In this document: positions 23,807 to 32,623 of the stretch, piece by piece
Layout: each line of letters opens with the position of its first letter
How positions within the stretch are numbered: the stretch's first letter is position 1
Assembly: GCA_913061235.1 (NCBI GenBank)
Contig: CAJXTB010000012.1
Span: 144,744 to 208,743, forward strand
Source: an uncultured Pseudomonadota bacterium
GTDB taxonomy: Bacteria > Myxococcota_A > UBA796 > GCA-2862545
Direction: 5' to 3'
DNA length: 64,000 nucleotides
Translations under genes and position numbers: made by a program
Notes under the pieces: generated by a model
The model's input: only the letters and a program-made list of their open reading frames with translations
Told to the model about the DNA's origin: nothing
The model's database searches: none

Positions 23807-25076
23807 TCGACAGCCACACGGCGCTCCAGCCCAGGGGAATCCGTGTTGCCGAGCAGGTCGAACCTTCCGCCACGATGGACTCGGCAGGGCCAACCGAACA
23901 GGTGACGCTCAGCGGTTCATCTCCGGTGGATGCCACAACAATGCGTGCAGAACCGCCGTCTGGGACCGCATCTAGCGAGCGTAGAGTGATGGCACTCATT
24001 CGTTCGGCGGTGCGAGCGGGCACCTGACCAATTCCGTCGGCATCCACGGGTACAACGGTCAAGACCAGGGCGCCGGACTCTGGCGCGTCACACTGTACGA
24101 GTACGGTGTCGCCTTCTGTGTCGGGAGTCCACTCGAGGGTCTGGGATGCGTACGGAGCGTCAGGGAGGACGATGGCTGTTGGCTCTCCGGTGATGACGCC
24201 TTGAATCGGAACCGCTTGTGGAGACGTACACCCGGCGACGGTCTCGTCGTAGTGGGCCTCATCGGACAGGCCGCAGGCGAAGGCGTTCCACGTGCTGTAG
24301 GCGGCGAACCACTCAGCGAGTGACAGGCCGAAGGCATCGTCAGCAACGCGCTCGAGTGCGGGTTCCCAGTCGGGGTCGCGGGCGAGTGCTTGCCAGACGT
24401 CAACGGACCTGGGAGCTGGGCGACGGAACTCGTCGAGGTGCTTGAACAGAAGGAAACCGGCGTACTCGTAGCGGTCGCCTCGGTCGTTGATGGGGCGGTT
24501 GGGCTCTGCCAAGCGGGCGGCGTACAGCAGCTGCAGGCCGAGGTCTAAGCTCTCGCCGGCGAGGAGGTATTGCTCCCAGGTCGCGCTGGCCTCGTAGATC
24601 CAGCTAGCGGAGCGCGTGCTGTAGCGAAACTGTACGCAGTGATGCAGTTCGTGCTGTGCGACTGAGGACAGAATGCCGCCTCGCAGACTGTTGTCGAGCT
24701 CGATGTAGCAAGCCGCACCGCCGTCGGGGCTTGCATCGGCCAGGGGATAGGCGTAGCCATTGGCGTTGATGGGCAGGAAATACACATCGAGCGCGGCGTC
24801 GCCTCCGGTGCCGTCGTCACCGGTTGTGGGGCGGTAGCCACGCTGTGCATAGGCGAGCTCCGCGTCCTGAAGAGCCTGTAAGACGACAGTTACACCGAAT
24901 GGAATGCCGTCTTCTACAGGGCCTTGGGGCGCGAACTCGCGAGAGTCGCTCCAGTGCAGTCGGTATCGACCATCGGGTGACAGCACAGATTGTGCGTCGT
25001 CAGGAAGCGTAGGACGGTCGCTGCCGCGCGGTTCTCGGACCCCTGCAAGTGCAAGTGCGACCAATAGCGCTGTCAT
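23763..25076 (-). CDS. putative zinc metalloprotease (MXAN_6640-like), exported
   Basis: 437 residues from the ATG at 25076, which overlaps the upstream stop (ATGA). A short signal peptide precedes a catalytic domain with HELHH (about residues 142-146, the HExxH zinc motif) and, about 16 residues on, IYEASATWEQYL, whose first Glu is a plausible third zinc ligand, as in gluzincins and the MXAN_6640-type metalloproteases of myxobacteria. A beta-rich C-terminal domain with several Cys follows (about 275-410). The end, Cys-Ser-Ala-Thr, then a hydrophobic stretch, then a run of Arg, resembles a MYXO-CTERM sorting tail. Its last codons overlap the convergent kinase gene. Coupled to the MYXO-CTERM protein upstream. 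Confidence 0.83.
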   Translation of the reverse strand: MTALLVALALAGVREPRGSDRPTLPDDAQSVLSPDGRYRLHWSDSREFAPQGPVEDGIPFGVTVVLQALQDAELAYAQRGYRPTTGDDGTGGDAALDVYFLPINANGYAYPLADASPDGGAACYIELDNSLRGGILSSVAQHELHHCVQFRYSTRSASWIYEASATWEQYLLAGESLDLGLQLLYAARLAEPNRPINDRGDRYEYAGFLLFKHLDEFRRPAPRSVDVWQALARDPDWEPALERVADDAFGLSLAEWFAAYSTWNAFACGLSDEAHYDETVAGCTSPQAVPIQGVITGEPTAIVLPDAPYASQTLEWTPDTEGDTVLVQCDAPESGALVLTVVPVDADGIGQVPARTAERMSAITLRSLDAVPDGGSARIVVASTGDEPLSVTCSVGPAESIVAEGSTCSATRIPLGWSAVWLSTIAGLGRRGRRRRR

Positions 25077-26770
25077 TGACGGCGTCGGCGGACCAGGACC
25101 AAGGGTAGCAAGAACAGAACGGCTCCCATGCCGCCGGCTGCACTCGAGCAACCACCGCCGGCGTCTCCGCCGCTGCAGCCGCCACCGCTGTCACATCCGG
25201 CACCCTCGTAAGGGACCTCACCCACTGTGGCTGTCAGACCCAGCCAGTCGCCATCTCCGCTCGGAGCCGCTTCTGCGGTCATCAATCCCACACCCTCGAA
25301 GGAGGGAAGGCTGAACTCAAAGCCGTTCAAGGCATCGCCGACCAAGCTGTCCAACAACACGCCGACCAAGCCGGATACGCTGTCCTCAATGTCAGCACTA
25401 GCCTCTGCGACGAGCTCGTTGTGCGTGGCGATGATGGTGATGTTGTCGGGGCCGAGCGCAATGTCTGCGGCCAGGAGGCCGGTGTTTCCGTCAAAGACAA
25501 CGTCAACGCCTGCGTCCGCCTCGATGGTGAGACCCACGGCGCGAGTCTGGCGGAAGTCGATCTCGGTGAAGATGTCTAGGCCCAACTCCCGGACTTCCGC
25601 GGTCAGGTCGTAGTCGCCGTCGAAGTTGGCAAGGGGGGACTCAACGGGGTTGGTGCGAATGACGATTGGCTGTGGGGTCTCGGGCAGAATGGCCTCGAAA
25701 CCTTCACCACCGAGCAAGCCGAGTAGGCTGCTGTCGATGGGGAAGCCAATGTCCAGTTCGCTCTCGGCGCTGATTTCGTAGCAGAGCAGGCCACTGCGCC
25801 AGACTGCGTACAGGCCCTGATTCACGAGCTCGTCGCCAACATGGATGATGAGCTCGGTCCCAGCCGGGTTGTCGCCGATCTCTGGAACGAGGGTATCTGT
25901 CAGCAATGAGCCACCAGGGTCGAGGGCGGCAATGCACGGGTCAGCTGGCGAGGAGATGGCACCGAGCAGGTCGATAGCCAGGCCGCCGGGTGTGATGTCA
26001 ATGTCGCGCGGCTCGATGAGAACGCTCAGCTCGGCTCCGGCGAGGTCGATGACGTCTTCGTAGCGAGCGGCCGAGAGGGCATCTTCGATCTGCAGCTCAA
26101 TGTCACCGACTTGGTCGTCAATGGCGCCCTCTAGGAACGGGTCAACAACACCAATGATGAAGTCGTAGATGGAGAGGTTGAAGGCGGCCAGAACGCCGTC
26201 GATGGTGTCCAGTGTGGAGCAGGACTCGGTGAGCTCAATGTGCGTGTTGTTGAGACCGTTCTCAATGGAGATGGGCTCTACAGTGGCATCGATAAAGCGC
26301 GAGCCGTCCGGTGCCGTTGCGACAGCAAGCTGGAAGGGCACAATTGCGGTGACGGGGAATGGGCGGACCCAGCCGGCGCAGTCTCCGGAAATGCAGGCGA
26401 CGTCAAAGTTGAAGTCGAACGGCGAGCCCGAGTCGTTGATGCTGACGAGCAGGTCGATCTCGGTGTTGAGGCGCCCAGTGACGGGTCGAAAGCGGATGTC
26501 TTCGATCTGAAGACTCACCTCTACGCCCATGCCGGCTGCAGTGTTGCCCAGCTCCAGCTCGAACTCTGTGAGACAGAAGCCGCCACCACCGGACTGACGA
26601 ACATCGTCAATCGGGAGGCTGTCAGGGATCAATGCCGGAATGAATGCGCCGAAATTGTCCAAGCCGGTCTGCGTGACTTGAATCGATACAGCCCGCTCAA
26701 CGGACGAATTAGCGGGCACAGTCTGTGCAGTGGCGACAGATAGGGTCAGTAACGAAAGCAGAGACAACAC
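25073..26770 (-). CDS. exported MYXO-CTERM surface protein of unknown function
   Basis: 565 residues from the GTG at 26770, behind GAGGT; codons further upstream (to 26809) are unlikely. Signal peptide MLSLLSLLTLSVATAQ. The body is acidic and beta-rich with long amphipathic stretches and repeated ID/IE-D units (for example DDQVGDIELQIEDALS), loosely recalling lipid-binding BPI-like or MYXO-CTERM beta-sandwich proteins; no firm family. The C-terminus has a Gly/Cys-rich linker (GCDSGGGCSGGDAGGGCS), a hydrophobic helix and RRRRQ, the MYXO-CTERM arrangement processed by myxosortases. Coupled by ATGA to the metalloprotease, so protease and surface protein are probably co-expressed. Confidence 0.82.
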   Translation of the reverse strand: MLSLLSLLTLSVATAQTVPANSSVERAVSIQVTQTGLDNFGAFIPALIPDSLPIDDVRQSGGGGFCLTEFELELGNTAAGMGVEVSLQIEDIRFRPVTGRLNTEIDLLVSINDSGSPFDFNFDVACISGDCAGWVRPFPVTAIVPFQLAVATAPDGSRFIDATVEPISIENGLNNTHIELTESCSTLDTIDGVLAAFNLSIYDFIIGVVDPFLEGAIDDQVGDIELQIEDALSAARYEDVIDLAGAELSVLIEPRDIDITPGGLAIDLLGAISSPADPCIAALDPGGSLLTDTLVPEIGDNPAGTELIIHVGDELVNQGLYAVWRSGLLCYEISAESELDIGFPIDSSLLGLLGGEGFEAILPETPQPIVIRTNPVESPLANFDGDYDLTAEVRELGLDIFTEIDFRQTRAVGLTIEADAGVDVVFDGNTGLLAADIALGPDNITIIATHNELVAEASADIEDSVSGLVGVLLDSLVGDALNGFEFSLPSFEGVGLMTAEAAPSGDGDWLGLTATVGEVPYEGAGCDSGGGCSGGDAGGGCSSAAGGMGAVLFLLPLVLVRRRRQ

Positions 26771-26820
26771 TGGGACCTCACAGTTTCGAGGCCCCTTGTA
26801 CCCGATCAAACCGAGGCTGG

Positions 26821-27189
26821 TCAGTCTTTGTCCGCCTTAGGGGTCGGGGTATGGGATCGGACAAGGGCCGGATCAATACTTCCATCCAACAGAATTCCGC
26901 CGTCCATGCGTACGACCTCTGTTGCATCCATGTCGTCAGAGTCGTAGACGGCGAACATATGGCTGCGGTTGAACAGCTCGGTGGCCGGGTCGTCTCCCAT
27001 GGCGTCGTCAAACGCATGCAGATTGGCTTGGCCAGTATCCGATTCAACAGAGGGGTTCCGAACAACGAGCGTCTGTCGTCCTGGCTTCATCCACACGAAC
27101 AGCGCAGCGCCCAGCACTGCAAGCCCGATGAAGCCGAGCAGGGTGATCAAGACAAGGGCCGCGAGGGCAATGACAATGGCGACGGTCAC
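26821..27189 (-). CDS. single-pass membrane protein with acidic tail
   Basis: 122 residues from the GTG at 27189, behind GAGGA (an ATG at 27213 is the alternative). A long hydrophobic segment, about residues 3-34, may be one or two helices. It is followed by a basic stop-transfer (KPGRQ) and about 80 soluble acidic residues (DDAMGDDPATEL, YDSDDMDATEV) that end in a Pro/Lys/Asp tail. No known motif. It sits between the MYXO-CTERM gene and the divergent pruA. Confidence 0.7.
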   Translation of the reverse strand: MTVAIVIALAALVLITLLGFIGLAVLGAALFVWMKPGRQTLVVRNPSVESDTGQANLHAFDDAMGDDPATELFNRSHMFAVYDSDDMDATEVVRMDGGILLDGSIDPALVRSHTPTPKADKD

Positions 27190-27269
27190 GGTGTGGGAGT
27201 TCCTCAAGCCCACTGTAGCGCAACACGGGTGTCTGGTGCTGTTATGCAGCCGCCCACGCCGGAGGTCCT

Positions 27270-28892
27270 ATGAGCGCGCGCATTGCCCAAGTCCCCACCC
27301 CCCTCAATGAGCCCGTCCGGGCCTACGCTCCCGGAGATGCTGACCGGGCGTTGGTACTCGCAGAACTCGACAAACAATCTGCCGACGTGATGGAGATTCC
27401 GTGTCTGATTGGGGGCGAGGAGGTGTTCACTGGAAACACCGTCGCGATTCGCAATCCCTCCGATCACAGCCACATCTTGGCCAATGTGCATCTTGCGGGA
27501 CCGGATGAGGTGAATGCTGCGGTGGATGCTGCACAGGCCGCTCGGGCGGACTGGATGGCGCTGAGCTGGGAAGACCGTGCTGCCGTCTTGCTTCGCGCAG
27601 CCGCACTGCTGGCCGGTCCGCACCGCGCGGCGGTCAATGCAGCCACTATGCTGGCTCAAGGCAAGACCATCTATCAGGCCGAGATCGATGCGGTGTGCGA
27701 GCTCGTCGACTTCTGGCGCTTCAACGTCAAGTACGCAGCAGACATTGTGGCCGACCAGCCTCCGGCTCACTCGGAAGGCGTGTGGAACCAGCTGGACTAC
27801 CGTCCATTAGACGGGTTTGTCTTTGCAATCGCTCCGTTCAACTTCAGCAGCATTGCACTGAACTTGTGCACGGCACCGGCGCTGATGGGGAACACCGTAG
27901 TGTTCAAGCCGACCTTGCAGTCCATGCCTTCGGTGTGGCGCATGATGCAAGTTCTCCACGAAGCAGGCATGCCTGCCGGCGTCATCAATCTGGTGAATGG
28001 CCACGGTGCGGATGTTGGAGACATTGTGATGTCCCGTCCGGAGCTCGCCGGTGTGCATTTCACCGGGTCTACGAAGGTTTTCCACGGACTGTGGAAGCAA
28101 GTCGCGAACAACTTGGACACCTACCGATGCTACCCGCGCATTGTGGGTGAGACGGGCGGCAAGGACTTTATCGTTGCTCACCCCAGTGCAGATCCAGCCG
28201 CGCTGAGCGTTGCCATCTTGCGCGGTAGCTTCGAGTTCCAAGGGCAGAAGTGCAGCGCGGCGAGCCGGCTGTATGTACCGTCGAACCTCTGGGAGAGCGT
28301 GCGCGACACGGTCTGCACCGAGATGGCCAACATGAAGATGGGCGACGTCCGCGACCTCTCCAATTTCATTGGCCCCGTCATTGACGAGCGCGCCTTCCGC
28401 AAGCATCAGGAGTACTTGAAGATCGCGGCGGACACCGCAGAGATCGTTGCGGGCGGCACATCAGACGACAGCACCGGCTGGTTCATCAGCCCGACCTTCG
28501 TGCGCGTCACAGACCCCAAGCATCGGCTGATGTCTGAAGAGATCTTCGGCCCGATTGTGACCGTGTACGTCTACGAGCCGGAAGACTGGGAAGAGACCCT
28601 TGAGTTGGTCGACACCACCAGTCCGTACGCTCTCACGGGTGCGTTGTTTGCACGTGACCGTGCGGTGATTGCAGCAGCCAGTGAACGTCTGCGCTTCGCA
28701 GCCGGCAACTACTACATCAATGACAAGCCGACCGGTGCAGTCGTCGGCCAACAGCCCTTCGGCGGTGGTCGCGCATCAGGCACCAACGACAAGGCCGGAA
28801 GTCCGATGAACCTTCTGCGCTGGGTCTCTCCGCGCACCATCAAAGAGACGATGGTTCCGGCGACCGATTGGCGGTACCCGTTCCTGGACTGA
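27270..28892 (+). CDS. pruA: L-glutamate gamma-semialdehyde (P5C) dehydrogenase
   Basis: 540 residues, the size of the mitochondrial-type (ALDH4A1-like) stand-alone P5C dehydrogenase. It oxidises glutamate semialdehyde, in equilibrium with pyrroline-5-carboxylate, to glutamate with NAD+, the second step of proline catabolism. Catalytic Glu294 (VGETGGKD) and nucleophile Cys328 (QGQKCSA) are present, as are the NAD-binding APFNF and FTGST motifs and the C-terminal PFGGGRASGTNDKAG signature of this family. GGAGG lies before the ATG. No proline dehydrogenase is in the window, so the two activities are probably encoded apart. Its 3' end overlaps the start of the next gene. Confidence 0.96.
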   Translation: MSARIAQVPTPLNEPVRAYAPGDADRALVLAELDKQSADVMEIPCLIGGEEVFTGNTVAIRNPSDHSHILANVHLAGPDEVNAAVDAAQAARADWMALSWEDRAAVLLRAAALLAGPHRAAVNAATMLAQGKTIYQAEIDAVCELVDFWRFNVKYAADIVADQPPAHSEGVWNQLDYRPLDGFVFAIAPFNFSSIALNLCTAPALMGNTVVFKPTLQSMPSVWRMMQVLHEAGMPAGVINLVNGHGADVGDIVMSRPELAGVHFTGSTKVFHGLWKQVANNLDTYRCYPRIVGETGGKDFIVAHPSADPAALSVAILRGSFEFQGQKCSAASRLYVPSNLWESVRDTVCTEMANMKMGDVRDLSNFIGPVIDERAFRKHQEYLKIAADTAEIVAGGTSDDSTGWFISPTFVRVTDPKHRLMSEEIFGPIVTVYVYEPEDWEETLELVDTTSPYALTGALFARDRAVIAAASERLRFAAGNYYINDKPTGAVVGQQPFGGGRASGTNDKAGSPMNLLRWVSPRTIKETMVPATDWRYPFLD

Positions 28893-29911
28893 CCCAGACA
28901 ACGGCACGTTTTGCCGCCGCAGACGACGCCATTGCGGCCTTCTGGGCCTGGTGGGCGTCCAACGCAGAAGCGCTGACAGAGGCGCTCAATTGCGGTCAAG
29001 CCGGCGACTGGCGTGTACAGTTGTCGGAGCGTGTCCGTGCGCTTCATCCCAAGCTCCAGTGGGAGCTTCGAAGTGGACAGGTGGCGTCCTTTGCCCTGTG
29101 TCTGTCCGGCACCGGTGACGCTGTCCTGCGCATTACCGCCGAGCGCTGGCGTCAAGCGGGGCCGGACTCGGACGATGTGTGGGAGTTCCACGCATCGCGT
29201 CCAGCGGCGTCGAAGGCTGAATCGCTCGTGCTGCACATTGCCGGCGAAGCCATGGCCCTCGCTGACCTTCGCATTGGTGTGGCCGACGACCCAGGCCGTG
29301 AGCGGCTCAACTGTCGAGTCTACCATCCGGCTTTTTCCGGCTTGCCAACCGCAATGCGGGACTCCGTGGCGGTACTTCTTCTCGACCATGCGGTTGGAGA
29401 GGATGGCGTAGAGAGCTGGTTGGGAGCCATCAACACATCCACGAGCGTACCGGAAGACCCACGCACGGTGATGGAGCTGAACGCTGCGATTGGCTGGCGC
29501 AAAGACACTGCAACCGGTGTGCATTGGGGCGTGACCACTGCGCCTTCGCCAGACGGAACGCTGTTCCAGATTGTGAACTACGCCGTGAAGCGGTGGGCGT
29601 ATCCAACGTTCGATGTGCGCTGCGACCTCACCTTTGAGCTGCAGCGTCCAACCCCGGCTGGCATCCCAGACCCGTGGGAGTCCGAGGGCTTTGAAGCCAT
29701 TGAAGACGGCTTGGCACGCGGGCTGAAAGACCATGCCGTTCTCGTTGCGCGGACCAGCGGTCGTCAGCGTCACACTGTGCATCTGTACGCCCGTGAGGAC
29801 AGCATTGCTCCCGACGCGATTGCGGCCTGGGCGCGTGGACTAGACCGGCCGGTTGATGTGACGTGGGAGTTTGACCCCGAGTGGCGCTTACTGACGTCGT
29901 CTCCGGAGTAG
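28868..29911 (+). CDS. hypothetical protein, possibly DUF695-like
   Basis: 347 residues, soluble, Trp-rich, without signal or membrane segments. The N-terminal pattern (AIAAFWAWWASNAEAL, then LHPKLQWELRSGQ, then WEFHASRPA) resembles proteins annotated as DUF695-like, which are of unknown function. No catalytic motif stands out. The best start is a TTG at 28868 inside the end of pruA (25-bp overlap), as no ATG or GTG occurs early in the frame. The gap to the carboxylase gene is 43 bp, so the gene may belong to either unit. Confidence 0.72.
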   Translation: MAVPVPGLTQTTARFAAADDAIAAFWAWWASNAEALTEALNCGQAGDWRVQLSERVRALHPKLQWELRSGQVASFALCLSGTGDAVLRITAERWRQAGPDSDDVWEFHASRPAASKAESLVLHIAGEAMALADLRIGVADDPGRERLNCRVYHPAFSGLPTAMRDSVAVLLLDHAVGEDGVESWLGAINTSTSVPEDPRTVMELNAAIGWRKDTATGVHWGVTTAPSPDGTLFQIVNYAVKRWAYPTFDVRCDLTFELQRPTPAGIPDPWESEGFEAIEDGLARGLKDHAVLVARTSGRQRHTVHLYAREDSIAPDAIAAWARGLDRPVDVTWEFDPEWRLLTSSPE

Positions 29912-29954
29912 CCGGGTGAGGTTGATGGTAGACTGACGGCGTAGGAGTCTGCCC

Positions 29955-31553
29955 ATGCCCGTCCTTCGTTCTGCCGTTGACCTTCGCTCGGAGACTGCGC
30001 TCGCCAACGAGTCGGCGAACCGCGAGTCGATACAGACGTTGCTCGGTCATCTTGCGAAGGCTCAGGCCGGCGGCGGACCCAAGTACACAGACCGCCATAT
30101 CCGTCGGGGCAAGCTGCTTCCCCGACAGCGCATTGACCTGCTGTTGGACCGAGACAGCCCGTTTCTGGAGCTCATGCCGCTAGCTGGCATGCATGTGTCT
30201 GGTCAGGTGCCGGGAGCGGCGGTTGTTGCGGGCATTGGCTGGGTCTCGGGAACACAGGTTCTCATCACGGCGTCCGAAGCTACGGTTCAAGGTGGCGCGA
30301 TTGGCGAATGGGGGGTGAAGAAGTCGGACCGACTCGCGCAGATTGCGGTGGAGAACGAGCTTCCCGTGGTTCACCTCATTGAATCTGCGGGTGCCGACCT
30401 GCCCAATCAAGCGGAGATTTTCGTACCGGGTGGTGCCGGTTTTCGTGCCATCACACAGCGCTCCGCTCGTCGGATCCCAACGATTAGCCTGGTGTTTGGC
30501 TCATGTACGGCAGGCGGTGCGTACATTCCGGGCATGAGCGACTACTCGGTGATGGTCAAGGACGCCGCGTACATGTACTTGGCCGGTCCTCCGCTGGTGA
30601 AGATGGCGATTGGCGAAGACATTGCCGACGAGGCCCTGGGCGGGGCGGCCATGCACACCGCTGTGTCGGGTGTGAGTGACTTTCTCGCTGAGGATGAGCG
30701 AGACGCGCTGCGCATTGGCCGTGAACTTGTCGCCGGTCTGCGCTGGACTGCAAAGGGGCCAGGACGAGATGCCACACCGGTCACGCCGCGATTGCCGGCA
30801 TCCGACCTTCTCTCTGTCACATCGTCCGACGTCCGACAGCCCTTCGATGTCCGCGAGGTGCTAGCGCGCATTGTGGACGACTCGTCCTTTGTGGAGTTCA
30901 AGCCGTCGTATGGGCCCACGCTGGTCTGCGGGCAAGCGCACATTGACGGGTTCGCTGTGGGCATCTTGGCCAACAACGGCATCTTGTTCACTGAGTCTGC
31001 GAACAAGGGCGCCCAGTTCATCCAGCTGATGAACCAGTCGGACACGCCTCTGCTGTTTCTCCAGAACATCACCGGCTTCATGGTGGGCGAAGCGGCAGAG
31101 CGAAGCGGGATTATCAAAGCGGGTGCAAAGCTCATCAACGCCGTCAGCAACAGCACGGTTCCTGCGATTACCCTGATGGTGGGCGGGTCCTACGGTGCCG
31201 GCAACTACGCCATGATGGGCCGCGCTTACCAACCTCGCTTCTTGTTCACGTGGCCCAACCACAAGATTGCGGTCATGGGCCCTGAGCAGCTCGCTGGCGT
31301 CATTGACATTGTCAAGCGCCAAGCGGCGGCTCGTCGGGGCACCACAGTCAACGAAGAACAACTCACCATGATGAAGCAAATGCTCGCCGGCAAGGTCGCC
31401 CATGAATCCACCGCATGGTCGGCTACAGGCCGCTTGTGGGACGACGGTGTCATCGACCCTCGCGACACCCGGGCGGTGTTGTCTATGGCCCTGTCCGCTG
31501 TTCACTCGGCGCCCGTACGTGGTGCGTCTGCCTGGGGTACCTTCCGTCACTGA
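29955..31553 (+). CDS. acyl-CoA carboxylase carboxyltransferase (beta) subunit
   Basis: 532 residues, the length of methylcrotonyl-/geranyl-CoA carboxylase beta subunits. Two crotonase-like halves are visible. The first has the acyl-CoA-side motifs ([35 protein letters not shown] replaced by AGPPLVK). The second has the biotin-side motifs ([41 protein letters not shown] and [11 protein letters not shown]). It transfers carboxylate from carboxybiotin to an acyl-CoA; methylcrotonyl-CoA (leucine degradation) is likely but not proven, because the usual isovaleryl-CoA dehydrogenase and hydratase genes are absent. TAGGAG lies before the ATG. The biotin-carrying partner is two genes downstream. Confidence 0.93.
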   Translation: MPVLRSAVDLRSETALANESANRESIQTLLGHLAKAQAGGGPKYTDRHIRRGKLLPRQRIDLLLDRDSPFLELMPLAGMHVSGQVPGAAVVAGIGWVSGTQVLITASEATVQGGAIGEWGVKKSDRLAQIAVENELPVVHLIESAGADLPNQAEIFVPGGAGFRAITQRSARRIPTISLVFGSCTAGGAYIPGMSDYSVMVKDAAYMYLAGPPLVKMAIGEDIADEALGGAAMHTAVSGVSDFLAEDERDALRIGRELVAGLRWTAKGPGRDATPVTPRLPASDLLSVTSSDVRQPFDVREVLARIVDDSSFVEFKPSYGPTLVCGQAHIDGFAVGILANNGILFTESANKGAQFIQLMNQSDTPLLFLQNITGFMVGEAAERSGIIKAGAKLINAVSNSTVPAITLMVGGSYGAGNYAMMGRAYQPRFLFTWPNHKIAVMGPEQLAGVIDIVKRQAAARRGTTVNEEQLTMMKQMLAGKVAHESTAWSATGRLWDDGVIDPRDTRAVLSMALSAVHSAPVRGASAWGTFRH

Positions 31554-31570
31554 CGGACGCGGGAGTCGAT

Positions 31571-32623
31571 GTGTCGGCGTTTGATATCGAAGTGATTCGG
31601 TTTGTGTACGTGGCGTTTGCCGCCGTTGTGCTGCTGCTCGTCGTCGTTGGAGCGGAGTGGCGGGTCCGTCTGCACTTTGGCGAGAACATTCCGGGCGCCA
31701 TCCTCTGGGCGGTTCGCCTGGGTGCCATTGCCGCATTGGTGATTGTCACCGCACCCATCCTTGGATTGGTGACATTTGCCGAGACGATGCGGGGCGTGAA
31801 CTTCGGCCTCAACGCGACCCTTCTTCAGCTCGGCGAGCAGCGAATCACGCTCTCGGGAATCCTGACGTTCCTGTTCTTCTTTGCCGTGACGGTAGGCGTT
31901 TCGCGGCTGTTGCGACGTGCACTCACCCGTAGTCATGCGATTCGCCGGGTCACCGACACGGGGACTGTCGGGGTCATTGAGCGACTGGTGCACTACGGCA
32001 TCATGGCGGTAGGGCTTACGATTGCGCTTAGCGCAGCCGGCGTGAACCTCACGGGTCTGGTGACCGCTGGTGCGGCCTTTGCCGTGGGTATTGGTTTCGC
32101 TCTACAGGGCGTGGCACAGAACTTCGTCAGTGGCCTCATCTTGCTGGTGGAGCGTGCCATCAAGCCGGGAGACGTCTTGGACGTGGAAGGCGAGCGCGTC
32201 CGCGTGGTTCGCATGGGCATTCGCAGCACCATTGTGCGTTCGCGAAACGAAGCGGACCTCATTGTTCCCAACACGACGCTCGCCCAATCAACGGTTCGCA
32301 ACTTCACCTTTATGGATCGGTTCTGCCGGGTCAGGTGCGTGGTCGGCGTGTCCTACTCCTCCGACATCCAGCAGGTGTTTTCCGTGTTGACCGAGGTCGC
32401 TGCTGCCGCTCCAGACCGACTGAAGAAGCCCGAGCCGCGCGTCCTGTTGACTGGATTTGGGGCGAGCTCGGTGGACTTCGAGGTCAGCATCTGGACCGAC
32501 GACGCCTGGAACGACCGCAACAGCCAGAGCGCCTTGTACAACGCCATCTGGAATGCGCTGAAGGACGAAGGTATCGAGATTGCCTTCCCACAACTGGATG
32601 TTCACTTTGACTCGGAGAACTGA
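31571..32623 (+). CDS. MscS-family mechanosensitive ion channel
   Basis: 350 residues from the GTG at 31571, with GGGAG 7 bases upstream. Transmembrane helices at about 9-30, 43-66, 88-108 and 138-158 precede the pore helix and beta domain of MscS: GAAFAVGIGFALQGVAQNFVSG, then ERAIKPGDVLDVEG, then the interior-facing IRSTIVRSRNEADLIVPNTTL. The family releases solutes on osmotic downshock. The gene sits between the two carboxylase subunit genes, 17 bp after one and sharing one base (TGATG) with the next, so it must be co-transcribed with them; this is an unusual place for a channel. Confidence 0.94.
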   Translation: MSAFDIEVIRFVYVAFAAVVLLLVVVGAEWRVRLHFGENIPGAILWAVRLGAIAALVIVTAPILGLVTFAETMRGVNFGLNATLLQLGEQRITLSGILTFLFFFAVTVGVSRLLRRALTRSHAIRRVTDTGTVGVIERLVHYGIMAVGLTIALSAAGVNLTGLVTAGAAFAVGIGFALQGVAQNFVSGLILLVERAIKPGDVLDVEGERVRVVRMGIRSTIVRSRNEADLIVPNTTLAQSTVRNFTFMDRFCRVRCVVGVSYSSDIQQVFSVLTEVAAAAPDRLKKPEPRVLLTGFGASSVDFEVSIWTDDAWNDRNSQSALYNAIWNALKDEGIEIAFPQLDVHFDSEN

